From assembly GCA_018398765.1 (NCBI GenBank), contig JAHBMJ010000654.1:8977-28976 (forward strand): a stretch of DNA of 20,000 nt. The letters run 5' to 3'. Below, piece by piece: positions 1 to 10,937 of this stretch (positions within the stretch are counted from its first letter, which is position 1; every line of letters begins with the position of its first letter). The stretch comes from Chromera velia. Lineage: Eukaryota; Sar; Chromeraceae. The notes beneath the pieces are model-generated. The model saw only the letters and a program-made list of their open reading frames with translations, ran no database searches and was not told the DNA's origin. The translations under genes and the position numbers were made by a program.

Positions 1-740
1 TTTACTTAATTTATTGTAAGTCAAACTTTTGTTGTTCTGAATTTTACTAACATATAGAAACTTAGTTTTTATTTTTTTAGGTTCAAATCATTATACAGTC
101 GAACACATCTACTCTTTCTTGTGAGGAACAAAATATATTAAACCTTTTTATAATAGAGCTTTTTTGATAGTTTAGCTTCTCTAGTTTAAATGAGTTGATA
201 TAGGAAAAAAGTGATTTTACACCTTATCAGTATCAAAATGTTCTCTATAATCAAGAAACCGTCTATACAATCAACTAATTTCAAGAAAAACAAAACGTTC
301 ATAAAGAAATAAAACAAATAAGCGCCTATAGTAAATAGACTCCTAGTGAGTTGAGTTTAATTCAACTTTGAATAAAATATGTGTTTCATAAAAAAAAAAG
401 ATCCACTTTTGGGGTCAATACCATGGGCGACATAAGTTTTGTATACTCATTTTTTGACCTCTCTAGCGCCAATGAAATATGACAAGAAATAAACATTTAT
501 ACAACTAAATTAGTAAGCTATAACGGTTTCAATCAGGTGTTAATTAGGGGTTGTGGGGAGAATATGTCTCAAATATAAGTAAACTTATTTTTTCTGAAGT
601 GACCGATCGACCAAGCCTATAAAAAGTAAGACATAAATTCATAATTCAATCTAGCTTTACCAATTAAGGACGTATAAAGCCAATTACTTTAAAGTAATAC
701 TTTATGTTGTATCTACTTCTATTCTAGCCTGCTTGATCCA
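1..740. other. AT-rich stretch without a gene
   Basis: This stretch is strongly AT-rich with many short A and T runs. It has no long open frame and no recognisable RNA gene. Composition changes to a balanced GC content near 720-740, which looks like the edge of the genic region that follows. It may be intergenic DNA upstream of the plus-strand gene, but I see no promoter motif I could defend. Confidence 0.6.
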
Positions 741-1311
741 GTGTTGACTTCAAAAACGAATCTTCGCCAACTCTACAAAAAAATATACAATACTTTTGTC
801 GCCCATGGTAGTACACTGTCTTTTTGGAAACAAAAAGTCTTCCTCGAAAAACGACTTTCCTCATTGGCGTGCAGGAACCCGCTGACGTGGAAGGGATTCA
901 CCCTGACCAGCGTGACAATTCAACTTTCCTCATTGGCTTGCAATTTGGAGTCAGTCAAAGGTGCTCCGAGTCCTGTTTATGTCGGGACGATTTCTTTGCT
1001 ACTTCCACACAGGACACACTTTAGATGCCTGTTGTGGCTCCCCCGACTTCTGAGTGCGGCTGGTTCTATGCGATGTTTTGTCTTTGTGCATTTTGTTGCA
1101 TGACGATTTACATTGAACTCACATAATCTCTCTTCTCTGTGGGGTTTTTGTTTCCGAGTCCGCGCACTCGCACCATGACGACACCGCTGGATTTATTTCT
1201 CTACAGCTTTCGTCGTGGTTGTGTGTTAGCGAGCCGATCATCTCTCTTCTTCGATTTCTCTCCAGCCTACCCACCTCTCTGGCTCTATGTGCGCGCGAAC
1301 GCGTCTGTGTG

Positions 1312-1378
<67 letters not shown>

Positions 1379-1394
1379 CTGCTTGTGTGTCCAG
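741..1394 (+). other. Leader region of the plus-strand gene; first exon not resolved
   Basis: The start codon of the plus-strand gene must lie here or further upstream, but I cannot fix it. One candidate is the ATG at 1175, in a good context (CACC before it). It opens a leader MTTPLDLFLYSFRRGC that could be cut at a GT at 1222 in phase 0. Another is the ATG at 1287, whose frame runs unspliced through the TA/GT microsatellite into the exon at 1395. The first would give a basic, hydroxyl-rich N-terminus; the second would translate a microsatellite, which is less likely. A 20-base motif occurs twice at 854-873 and 923-942 with one mismatch. Confidence 0.35.
1305..1377. repeat. Compound (TA)n(GT)n microsatellite
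   Basis: A TA run of about 30 bases is followed by a GT run of about 35 bases. It ends 17 bases before the AG acceptor at 1394 and so occupies the place of a polypyrimidine tract. Confidence 0.95.
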
Positions 1395-1639
1395 AAGGAG
1401 CAAGAAGAATCGGATCTTCTCGAGCGAGGAGTGCTTCAGCGACAGGGAAAATATCTCAGCAAGGCGAGGTGGCTGAGCGACTTTGCGGCAAAGCTCCACA
1501 TGCCGGGGACGAGAGCTCTGGTGATGTGCCCGAGAGGAACACGGGCGTACCCTCTGCAGGAACCAGGATGGGCAGAGGTGCAGTGCAGACACGGGAGCTA
1601 TGATGAAGTGCCATTTGAATGCATACGTCCGTCAGTCCG

Positions 1640-1695
<56 letters not shown>

Positions 1696-3021
1696 CGTCT
1701 GAGCGCATGTGTGTGAGAGTGAGGATGCCCGTCTGTTCCGGCCTGGGCAGGTCTGGGACTCAGGTGGTAGGCAGCTTTAGCTGTCGGTCAACATGAATCA
1801 GTGTGCAATGCAGAGAGAAATGAAAATGCGCATAGATATACAATTGAATGCATACAGACAGAGAGGACTTGTAGAGTCTACGCAGCCGGCTGTAAAGGCT
1901 GCTTATACCCACACTCACACCCTCCCACACTCACCCACACAAACACCCTACATGCGCACCCACAAGCTCACAGATAGACTGACGGACAGAGAGACAGTCA
2001 GACAGGCAGACATACACACATACGCACACACACACGCGCGCGCGCGCGCGCATCTGTTATGATGTCTCATCCATTGGGAAAAAAAGGAAACAACATAATT
2101 TCACGCCTGTTCGCGCATGTAGCCGACTGCCCAGTGCCGCCAAGCCCAGGACCCCACGCGCAGATCTTCGTCAACTTCGACAGAACGAAGACATTCGTCG
2201 ACTGGAAGACTTTGAGTGAGTTGGGGAAGAATGCTTCCATGGAGAATGCTTTGCGGAAATAATACAGGCGCGTCTCTTCATTTGGTCACGGACGAGGATC
2301 GAAAAAAAAAAGATCAAAAGCTAACTGTGAAGGTCGTTTTCTGTGACTAACAGAAAGAAGAGGTTCCATGACCGGGAGACTCCCAATAGACTCGTCAACG
2401 CCTTTTCTTTCCTTGTTCTTCTTTTGATGCATAAATACCATGAAGACTGTGAAGTTGTTCAAGTATTCTCGCGAAGAACCTGTGACAAGAAAAGGTGTCC
2501 CGGTGTTTATGAGTATGCGTTAACTTGCAAAATGCTTGCAGGAGAAAAGTTGGGGAACCACACTGCCGACGCACTTCGACTGCACGGCGGTGAATATCAA
2601 GTGAGCGTCGCCATGCGTGTCTAGAGGGAATATGTACCACTGAATGCAGAACCGGCTGTGCAGCGAAGAAATATAGAAAGAACAACACGCGATTGACAAC
2701 TTGCTGCCCGTCTCCTGAATCAGTGGGAAAGTTGATATGAAAAGATCGATGAGATTCTGCGAGTTGTGTGCGCACTTTGTTCCATGAGTAAGTTCCAAGA
2801 GTGAAAAGGCAAAATTGATTTTCTTTGTGCTCCTCTCCTTCCTCCGCGGAAGTCTCAATGTACACAAGCCACCCTCATGGCCTATGTCGCCACTCACAAA
2901 ACGAAGCGTGCCAACGCCTTTCTTAATCCGTGTCCGGATGTACATGCAACTCACCTGCACGCGCCTGCAAGCACCCGGTACCTCCATTAGACTGATCACG
3001 ACACCATCGGTGTGCGAATGA

Positions 3022-3061
<40 letters not shown>

Positions 3062-3630
3062 TGTATGTGTGTGTGTGTGTGTAGATCACGTGCAAGCACC
3101 ACAGGGCTCGAAAAGGAAGGGTGAAGCAGTGGGACTACACAAAGGGACTGGGAACGCACAGAGACTTTGGGAGAGGGGGCCAGTTCGGTCCTCAGAAAGC
3201 AGGTATGTCGGTCCTGTGTGTGGGTAATATTGTTGCAATTCGGGAAGAGAAGAACAATTTATTCAACCGGAAGTTGAGCGGGGAAGACAATGAAGGGAGA
3301 AAGAGAGAAAAGGAATGTTAGGTCAAGACTTTGTACCTCTGCCTGTGCCTGTTGCACAAACACATACAGATACATGTGTACACGTGTATGATTGGGAATT
3401 TGTACGCAAACAAAGAGTTTGATCCATTCACTTACTTTTTGCCTATGTGTACATTCACGCAGATTTCCCGGTTCATACAACCACAAGCGCAGAGATGCGT
3501 ACACACAGACAAACACACGCATTCACACACACACACACCACACACACACGTACACACACACAACACACACACACACACACGCACACACACACACATATAT
3601 ATATATATATACACACATATATATACACAC

Positions 3631-3668
<38 letters not shown>

Positions 3669-3673
3669 GCACG

Positions 3674-3709
<36 letters not shown>

Positions 3710-6700
3710 CGCGTACGCACTCAAACCAAGCGAATGAATACATGGACCCAGGCGGGGAGGGAAAAGAGTTTTGTCTCTCCCTGTTCAGACAGACTGAACT
3801 TTCCGTTGCTCGCACGCGTCGTCGACTGCATGCGTTTAGAGGATCTTGATCTCGATTTCTGTACCTGAAATGCTGGCGGAATCGATCTCCGTGTCTTGCT
3901 TTCCTCACAGGTGCCACCCACCTCTACACGAACGGCCGACCGATTCGTTTCAAAGGAGGCAGCAGCTACAAAGGGACAAGCAGGGCGAAGAAGTACAAGG
4001 ACCACAAGGATGAGCCCACTGCACAAATTATTTTGATGTGGATAGGAGTGTTCATGGGCATCACAGCAATGGGCGGTCCGGGTCTCCCTGGCCTTGCGAG
4101 TATTCCCCTTTGGTTGACAGGCGACAGAGGTCGGCTCTTCATAAAGAATGGCATGCAATCAGTGAAGGAGACAACAATGGATGCAATCAACGTTCACAAT
4201 ATGAAATGGCCATACTGGTGATTCCCGTCAGTTCACTCAACGACGAGAGCCTTGAGGTTAGAAGAGAGAAGAGGGGCATGTTAGCTCGCTCGCAGGTTAG
4301 CTTTTGTGTATGGTGGTGGATCCACGCAATGACACACACCATGGGGGGCTGCACTGAAGAAGATTGTTCAATGCGAAAAGCACTCACTGACGCACTCACT
4401 CACCCCCTCGTTGCCTTCCCATTTTTGGCCCCTCCCCGTTTCCTTTCGGAGCGGAAACACCATGTCATGCCAGGCTATCAATCAATTGTGACCTGTATCT
4501 ATCTATGCAGGGGCCTCGTGGATTACGTTTACTGCGCTTGCTTTTTGGTTTTGGGTCGTTGTCTTCAACCAGTCTTTGATGATTGGGTTCACACCGGGCA
4601 TTGTCTTGGGGTCGATCATGTTCGGACTCGCCATCATGGGGCTCGCGTTGGCTGCGGTCCGTCTGTGTGTATGTGTTGTTGTTTTTGTCTCTGTGGATGG
4701 TGATCAATGGTGAAATGTTTTTGTTGCCGTAAAAAGATATTGCACACAGTTGTATCAATTTTTCAAGACCGGCAGTTGGTAAAGTGAAGAGTGCTTCAAA
4801 AATGCTGCTCGCAGATCTGCAGCAGTCAGATGGTGAAGAGATTTAGGCTTCGCAAATTTGTCATTTTCTTGTAAGCAAAGTCAACGTATTCATACTGAAG
4901 CGTCCGTGACCTTGTTACCCTCGATTCTGTCTGAAGTTCTTGAATGACGCGTTTTATTCGTCTTCTTCAAAACCTATGTCTGTTTTTTTCTTTCATCGAT
5001 GATCATCGCCACTTCACAGATGAGTCATGATTTCCCTGTGAACTATGAGTAGCCAAATTCCCTGTGAACAGTCAAAAGCAGTCACAACGATTGCCTTCAC
5101 AGTGCCAGCCTGTACAGGAGCATTTTTGCGGCATGCTTTTGTGTTTTGTTCCTGCCTTTCAATACTTGCGTGTCTGCCTCAAAACTCTAGTGCCTTGCCT
5201 CATGCACATGTGTTTGCTCACTTAAAAACAGTTTTTCGCTGCCCTTTCGGAAAGAAGCTGGGATTCACCCACTTCTGCTCGTCTCATAGTCCATCTCTCA
5301 GGATGCAAGCATAGCTGCGCGCACACATGAAAGGCAAACCTCTTAATTGCAGTACTTCCTCCACGACCGATATTTGTGGTACAACGACTGGAATTGGTCT
5401 GCAACCGTCAGTACCTCCTATCTGGACACGTACGGCTACGTGTGCAGAAATTGCGATCCCTCGATTCGGCATGTGAGGAGGTGCGTGCGTTGGGAGAGTT
5501 TTGTCCAGTGTTGTGATGTACAATTTGTTTCGTGATTCATTTGGTCAGGTCGGAGTGCGGTAAGTCGTCCCTGTCCTTTTCGCTTTCTTGTGAAAGGGAT
5601 CGATCCCGGTTCGGCGTGTTTATTCAGCTGTCCATCTGCTCTGGTTGCAAGCTCCGCACGAAGATCTATCTGCATTTTGATTCGGCCGGATCGCGCAACA
5701 CTGCACGCATCAAAGTTCTGCTCTGAGTGTACTTGTGCGCATGCATTCCATACGCACTTGCAGGGATCAGGCAATTGGAGGAGAAAACAAATTCAACATA
5801 TGGAATCCCCAGGGGATTCTCTCGGGAACCCCGAGGGACTACTCAAAAGACTTTGCAGACGCGCCTTTGTTCAACCAGAACAAAAATGAGGGCCGCATCC
5901 AATCATATCAGCACATCATCAAACACGAGTCCTACACAGGTACAGTTGCGACACGAGCAACCAAATTTTGTCGACGAGATGGTGATGTATCACAACAAAT
6001 CCATTCGCATGCCGGGTGGTCACTCGATGAGCGGGGAGAAAGGAAACCAGGCAGGCAGGCAGGCAGGCAGTCAAGCAGGAAGGCACGCTGGCATGAAGCA
6101 GAAATTTGGAAAGCATGTGCTTTAGCAAGAGATCGGAAAATGGCAGCGCGCCCACCTTATGTGCATGAGCACGCTGTCAAAAAGAAGGCTATACAGGGAA
6201 CAAAACGGAAAGAAGGTGCGTTTATCGATCCAATGGCATCTGCCCCAATTTCCCTTAATTGTCCTCCCATATGATCATCGTCATAGCCAAATGCCTCTGT
6301 GGATCCTGAATGAAAAAGGTAGAGGTGGATGCGCTCTATCTCGTTTTTCTCTTGCAGGTTCCAAAGTTTTCAACAACCCGAGGATGCTCGCAGGTAGGTC
6401 CGTTCATGGGTTTCTGATTTTGTCACGTACTCTGGTAATCATCTTGCGCCTCTCTCTCTCGCTCTCTCTCTCTCTCTCGCGCGCGCGCGCTCTCTGCGTC
6501 TCATTCCGTGTGCCTTTCTCTCTTGGGTTCGTTGAATGCTTCGAAGGGTGGTGCGGTTGCTTGCACAGCATTGCGTTGCCTTTCCTTCCTTTTATTTCTT
6601 GCGGTCCTTTTTTGTTTTCTCTCTGAATGTCTGGGTCAACGGAAGCTTCTTTCATTTTCTCCTGTGCATTGAGGCACACCATATGCCCATTTATGCACTT

Positions 6701-6938
6701 GCAGGGTCAAAGGGTTGTGGTAGAGAAAGCTGCCGTACAGTCAAGTCCGTAATCCCCCAACGTGCCTCTCATGAATGTCCACGTGCCTGCCTCTTTGTGC
6801 CCATGAATGTCGCAATCTTTGCAGGGTTGAGTAAGAGGGTCCAGTGCTTTCACGGCCAGTGAACGGACAATCAAATTGAGTGCAGCGTCACCAGATCGAG
6901 GTCGGTCACTTTCTCTCTCTCTCTCTGTATGTGTGTTT

Positions 6939-6977
<39 letters not shown>

Positions 6978-7602
6978 CTGTGGTATGCCACCCTGACACG
7001 AATGTCTCCGATCAAGTCACCGATGAACTGACCGAGTGCGTTCCTATCACGTCGGCGCGCAGATTGCGTGACGTCTTCCTTTTGAATCACAAGAAAATGT
7101 ATTTACGTAGAATTTGATACACCTCATTTGAAAATATGTTTGTCCGCACGCACACAGGTCTTCTGATATCTCGCTTGCTAGTCACCAGCCGACACCCGGA
7201 AACACCGCCAAAAAGGTGCTCTGCACAAGCGCCTACAGACACGGCCACATGTCAGGTGCGTCGGTCCTCATGATAATGACATACAGGGACGAACACAGAG
7301 AAGTGCCCAACAACGCCCCAACAGACTTGCCAGTCTGAATGCATTTGGTCGCTGATATATTTGAAGTGCATGCCGATTTGTGAGGAGTGCCCTCAGTGAA
7401 TCAAGACGAAATGTAGACATTAGGAAATGTGCGAAAACAGGAACAGGACGGCACTTTGGTTTTCGAGATGAGACAGAAGACACGCGCTCAGCCATAGTCA
7501 GGAAATTCAGGCAAGCTCCTCCCTCACTCTGATGGGGACTCTACAAATCGTTCCGCCTCCCCCAGTATCTGCACCTCTGTTTCTCTTTCCCTCTCTCTCT
7601 CA

Positions 7603-7638
<36 letters not shown>

Positions 7639-7776
7639 AACGTATGATGGCGCAGGACACATTTTTCGGTTCCGTTCTTGTCCCGGCATTTGTGCTTTCG
7701 GTGAGCTACATTCACGTCTGATTTCATGAACTGCACCATGCGTTCAATCAGTTCTGCGCGTCTTTGTGTGTGGATG

Positions 7777-7816
<40 letters not shown>

Positions 7817-7828
7817 TGTGTGTGTGCG

Positions 7829-7872
<44 letters not shown>

Positions 7873-7885
7873 TGTATGTGTGTGT

Positions 7886-7922
<37 letters not shown>

Positions 7923-8014
7923 TGTGTGTGTCTGTGTGTGTCTGTGTGTGTGTGTGTGTCTGTCTGTCTGTCTGTCTGTGTGTGTGTGTCTGTCCCTCTC
8001 TCTCTCTCTCTGTT

Positions 8015-8045
<31 letters not shown>

Positions 8046-8161
8046 GGGTGTGGGTGTGTCTGTCTGTCTCTGTCTCTGTCTCTGTCTCTGTCCCTCCGTC
8101 TCTCTGTCTCTCTGTCTCTCTGTCTCTCTGTCTCTCTGTCTCTCTGTCTCTCTCTCTCTCC

Positions 8162-8226
<65 letters not shown>

Positions 8227-8898
8227 CAATCAATAGAGGCGTACATTTGTGCTGAAACACGAACGAAGCTTTGCGAAAGAATAGATGATCACCCACCGAA
8301 ACCAAACATGCAATGCCGCATGCAGGGATACCACACATGGGCGAAGCCGGTCCTCTGGTCTGTTTCGGCCTGACAGCCTGTCTGCGGCCTTCTTTTCTTA
8401 TTTCATTTCATTGTTATCACCCGGACACGTAACTTTTGTATATGCGGGCAGGGGTATGTGCCTACATCCTTTGACAGACAATGTGCTTATTCAGACAAGT
8501 GAAGGGGTTCTGCACAATTCAGAGAGCATGAAGAGAGATCTGTGGGTGTTGTCAACCTGTGGAGAGTTCGTTTCTTCTGTTCTCCTTGTGTTCACCAGTA
8601 TGACGTTCTCTCGTGCGTTGATATTGTCAGAGGGCTTTGTCTTTTTCGTTCATTCTGTGCCTCTTCACTCCTTTTCCATTTGGACAGGATTAAGAAGCGG
8701 TATGATGGTCAAAATGCCGGCCTGCTGACTGCGGGCATCGATTTGCGGATTCCTTTTCTTTGCTGCTGTGTCGTTCGGTCTCAGTCTGTGTGGATATTTA
8801 GACCACATAGTCACACACACAAAAGCCTGGTCAAATCTTTCTTCCTTCCGATTGATTTTGTGAACTCTTCTTGCATGCAGGCTGATGGCGTCCTCTAG
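1395..8898 (+). CDS. Multi-exon gene for an unrecognised multi-pass membrane protein
   Basis: I do not recognise this protein. The exons I can chain are 1395-1626, 2135-2215, 2542-2600, 3085-3202, 3911-4129, 4511-4668, 5353-5480, 5764-5939, 6358-6393, 7639-7700, 8326-8357 and 8688-8898. All have AG acceptors and GT donors, no exon has an internal stop, and the phases match at every junction (total 1512 nt, 503 residues plus stop). Counting from 1395, residues ~1-160 are soluble and charged. Residues ~164-200 are basic and end in KYKDHKDEP. Hydrophobic helices follow at ~202-231, 239-257 and 262-286, with a weaker one near 411-423. Residues ~290-331 are rich in Trp, Tyr and Asp (YLWYNDWNW) and hold a CRNC pair, and a polar tail follows. 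The true start lies upstream. The first donor (1626 or 1607) and the 4668 donor (or 4656) are uncertain. Frame-neutral extra exons at 6705-6744 and 7158-7255 are possible. The last exon may instead end at 8777 and splice to 8881-8947 and 9318-9746, giving about 628 residues. The cysteine pair recalls DHHC transferases, but the rest of that domain is absent. Confidence 0.6.
1643..1698. repeat. (GT)n(GC)n microsatellite in first resolved intron
   Basis: A pure GT run passes into a short GCGCGC run. It starts within 20 bases of the candidate donor at 1627. Confidence 0.95.
1905..2052. repeat. CA-rich and GACA-like degenerate repeat ending in (GC)n
   Basis: This is an imperfect CACA/CCCACA tract, then GACAGACA-like units, then ACACAC and a 16-base GC alternation. 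It lies in the intron before the exon at 2135. It is AC on the sense strand, unlike most repeats in this gene. Confidence 0.85.
3024..3082. repeat. (GT)n microsatellite abutting a 3' splice site
   Basis: The GT run is interrupted twice by GTAT. It runs directly into the acceptor GTAG at 3084, with no polypyrimidine tract between. Confidence 0.95.
3498..3719. repeat. Long (CA)n / (TA)n / (GCAC)n compound microsatellite
   Basis: About 220 bases of AC alternation are broken by TATATA blocks and GCAC units. It is wholly within the 3203-3910 intron. Frames that read through it on either strand are Thr-His or Val-Cys artefacts. Confidence 0.95.
6449..6492. repeat. (CT)n(CG)n microsatellite
   Basis: A CT run is followed by a 12-base CG alternation, in the intron downstream of the 36-nt exon at 6358. 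Confidence 0.9.
6705..7255 (+). other. Two possible cassette exons (6705-6744 and 7158-7255)
   Basis: Both segments have a CAG acceptor and a GT donor. The first (40 nt) enters in phase 1 and leaves in phase 2. The second (98 nt) enters in phase 2 and leaves in phase 1. Together they add 138 nt (46 codons) between the exons at 6393 and 7639 without changing frame, and neither fits alone. The second reads plausibly (for example [16 protein letters not shown]); the first is less convincing. They may be constitutive, alternative or false. Confidence 0.3.
6911..6977. repeat. (CT)n(GT)n microsatellite
   Basis: A short CT run is followed by a GT run of about 40 bases, within the intronic interval between 6394 and 7638. 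Confidence 0.9.
7577..7635. repeat. (CT)n(GT)n microsatellite abutting a 3' splice site
   Basis: CT-rich sequence leads into a GT run that ends at the acceptor GTGCAG at 7638. With the runs at 1305 and 3024, this is the third acceptor in the gene fed by a GT run. Confidence 0.9.
7777..8226. repeat. 450-bp compound (GT)/(CT)/(TCTG) microsatellite
   Basis: Nearly pure GT, CT, TCTG and GTCTCT blocks alternate without break. The whole tract lies in the 7701-8325 intron. It is fully strand-asymmetric: G and T or C and T on the sense strand, with almost no A. Confidence 0.97.
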
Positions 8899-9701
8899 GT
8901 GGCTTGCGGAATCAGTGGCGGGCATGGGGGTGCTCCTCTGGGCAGAGGTTGGTTGGTTGAGTGCCCGCCTGACTCTTAATTGATGCATGGGGTGCGACGG
9001 GAGTGATGAATCTTCAAGCATGTCTTTCCGTGCGACAGAAACAAATGAAAAATGAATGACTCAAAACACAAGTCTGCCGCGTGGCTTGAGTGGCTCTTCT
9101 TGTGCGAGTGAACGGATTTATCACCACTTTGTTGGTTTCATTTCCTGTGCTCTGTAAGTCATGCAGTGTAAGTCATGCAGATGAATGAATATATAAAAGA
9201 GTAATTAGTGAATGAACAATTGAGCGGAGGAATGAATGAGTGAATCAACGAATGGATCGAAGAGGGGGTGACTCAATGAATGGATGGATGGATGGATGGA
9301 TTAATGGGTGGATGCAGTACATGGGGTCGGTGGTTGACGGTTCTGATAAGTTTCGGCGCGACCTTCTCGAGTGGCTTGGGGGACCTCTCGAAGGGGACGG
9401 TGGGAGAGAGAATGGGGAGGAGCCTGGGGGGGGCTCTGGATCTGCAGATGAAGGGGAGGAGGGGTGGAGTCGGGACGGTCCGGGAGACGTCGCAGGGGAT
9501 TTAGAAGATGAGGAGATGAGCTCTGGACCCCGAATAGGGTTATGGGATTTGTCCGAGGAGCTTCCGGGAGAGCGTGTATCGACCGTTCGGGTGTTCTTCG
9601 GTGGTTGCCTCTTCTGGTCCCTCGCAGTCCCAACGTGTCTCCTGGGAGCTGTGCGTCAGGTTCTAGAAGGGGTTGCCTGGGGTGTATCTGCTCTGCTGCA
9701 G
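8876..9701. repeat. Left arm of an inverted segmental duplication
   Basis: This arm matches the reverse complement of 19205-20000. Bases 8876 to about 9040 look identical. Bases ~9041-9317 carry several transversions, a 14-base tandem duplication (GTAAGTCATGCA units near 9156-9180) and a different number of GGAT units. Bases 9318-9701 differ at about 10 positions. Similarity stops abruptly after CTGCTGCAG at 9701. The other arm runs off the window end, so the full length is unknown. Confidence 0.9.
9274..9317. repeat. (GGAT)n / GAAT-rich simple repeat
   Basis: ATGGATGG tetranucleotide units end just before the candidate acceptor at 9317. Unit number differs from the inverted copy, so this is length-variable sequence. 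Confidence 0.85.
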
Positions 9702-9746
9702 CCGCTTGATGCCCAGGGTCTGAAAGATTATTTCAATAAAAAGTGA
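9318..9746 (+). CDS. Probable terminal exon: acidic linker plus hydrophobic helix, unknown function
   Basis: An open frame of 142 codons starts after an acceptor-like ATGCAG and ends at TGA 9744-9746. Residues ~1-25 are amphipathic (FRRDLLEWLGG). Residues ~26-75 are a Gly/Glu/Asp-rich acidic linker. Residues ~93-118 form a hydrophobic helix (FFGGCLFWSLAVPTCLLGA), and a short polar tail follows. The best evidence for coding is the inverted copy: eight codons differ, five of them synonymously, and 7 of 10 changed bases are third positions. The frame upstream of 9318 is not kept between copies because the GGAT repeat length differs, which supports a splice acceptor there. It may be the last exon of the plus-strand gene, reached from 8881-8947 in phase 0, or a separate gene. 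I recognise no family. Confidence 0.5.
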   Translation, partial: YMGSVVDGSDKFRRDLLEWLGGPLEGDGGRENGEEPGGGSGSADEGEEGWSRDGPGDVAGDLEDEEMSSGPRIGLWDLSEELPGERVSTVRVFFGGCLFWSLAVPTCLLGAVRQVLEGVAWGVSALLQPLDAQGLKDYFNKK

Positions 9747-10450
9747 GACAAGAATAGAGAATTCATAAAGTCTGATGATTGTAATCAATTTGAAAGATGC
9801 TTCAATCAAGATCCTTCAATTAAATGTTATGTCTGTGCATCGTTTACTTCTATTTGCTCCTGCATATGCAGGCATATACAGGCATAAATTAGCATAAGTA
9901 AGAATAAGTAGGAATGAAACTTAATATAATTTTGGCGACATGCATTAAACATGAAAAATGTAATGACAAAACCAAAATTTAAGTCAGAATAAATCTTTTC
10001 TAACCCAATTTGATCAACTGATCTCATACTATGTCATAAAAATATATGTTATCATTCAATGACATTTATTATTCATAATTATTCATCATCATTCTTCCTT
10101 TAAAATGAGTCCCTTATTTATTTATCTAGTTATTTATGATTGATCACAGATAATCCTAGAAGTAGTTAGAAGGTAGAAGGTTGCACCGTCTCCTCAATGA
10201 CAAACTTCTTAGGGGTGGTTTCAATACATATCTAGATTTACTAGATTCGTAGATTCATTCATTCATTCATTCATTCAAAAGTTCACCAGTTAATTCCTTC
10301 ATTCTTGGATTCATTCACTTATTCATTGATTCATTTAATGATTCTCATGCATTGACATACTTTTCAATTAAAAAAAGATCATTATTACGACTATTGATCC
10401 ATCATGGAAGACTTTTTTCAAGACTGCGTCAATGACAGCGTCAAAGACAG
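9747..10450. other. AT-rich convergent intergenic region with ATTC repeats
   Basis: This lies between the 3' ends of the two convergent genes. It is AT-rich and holds about six ATTC units at 10253-10277 and many scattered ATTC, ATTT and GCATA words. There is no credible open frame and no terminator or polyadenylation signal that I can assign with confidence. Confidence 0.6.
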
Positions 10451-10899
10451 TTATTCCACCTTGAGAGGATTTGCTTTCGGCTCAATATCCGGAATTCCGA
10501 CTTGTCGTTGGACTTGCTTTTCGGCCTCCCGTTCGCGAACCTCCTGAGTGATTCTAGCTGCCTCCTCGGGACTCACACAACGACCTGAATAGGGACCCGC
10601 CCGTTTCTTTCCCCAAAACTCGCACTGCAAGCAACAGGAACAGATAAAGACTGAATTTGCTTTTTTTTTTTTTTCAATTTAAGCATTCAAGCAATCTACT
10701 TCCTTCCTTTTTTCCTGGGTTTCCCGAAGCTAGAGAACGCAACGGCCCTCATCAGACAATCAAGTTCAGCTTTGGACTAGGCTTTGGATAATTCATTTCA
10801 CACCAACAGCTGCGACGACCTCCTTCTAATTGCACGCGCCCTGCTGGTACGCCGAAGCGTCAGGGGAACAAGGGAGGAGGTGACAAACAGAAAAAATGA

Positions 10900-10937
<38 letters not shown>

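Noticed and set aside
1119-1603. Overlapping open frames on both strands across the TA/GT repeat
   Set aside because: They consist largely of His-Thr, Ile-Tyr or Val-Cys runs read from the microsatellite. Only the part after 1395 in one plus-strand frame looks like protein.
3331-3917. Long open frames on both strands across the CA repeat
   Set aside because: Dinucleotide repeats lack stops in most frames. The frames are repeat artefacts inside an intron.
5450-5480. CRNC followed by basic residues, as in a DHHC palmitoyltransferase
   Set aside because: The following His and Cys ligands and the DHHC motif are missing in the next exon.
5436-5774. Minus-strand frame of 112 codons
   Set aside because: It overlaps the plus-strand exons at 5353-5480 and 5764-5939, which chain in phase with their neighbours.
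7726-8373. Frames of 150-215 codons in five reading frames
   Set aside because: All are translations of one GT/CT microsatellite (Val-Cys, Ser-Leu, Arg-Glu runs).
9301-9633. Proline-rich frame antisense to the exon at 9318, and its twin at 19273-19617
   Set aside because: Base differences between the duplicates favour the other strand's third positions. The Pro-rich frame is the shadow of a Gly/Glu-rich coding strand.
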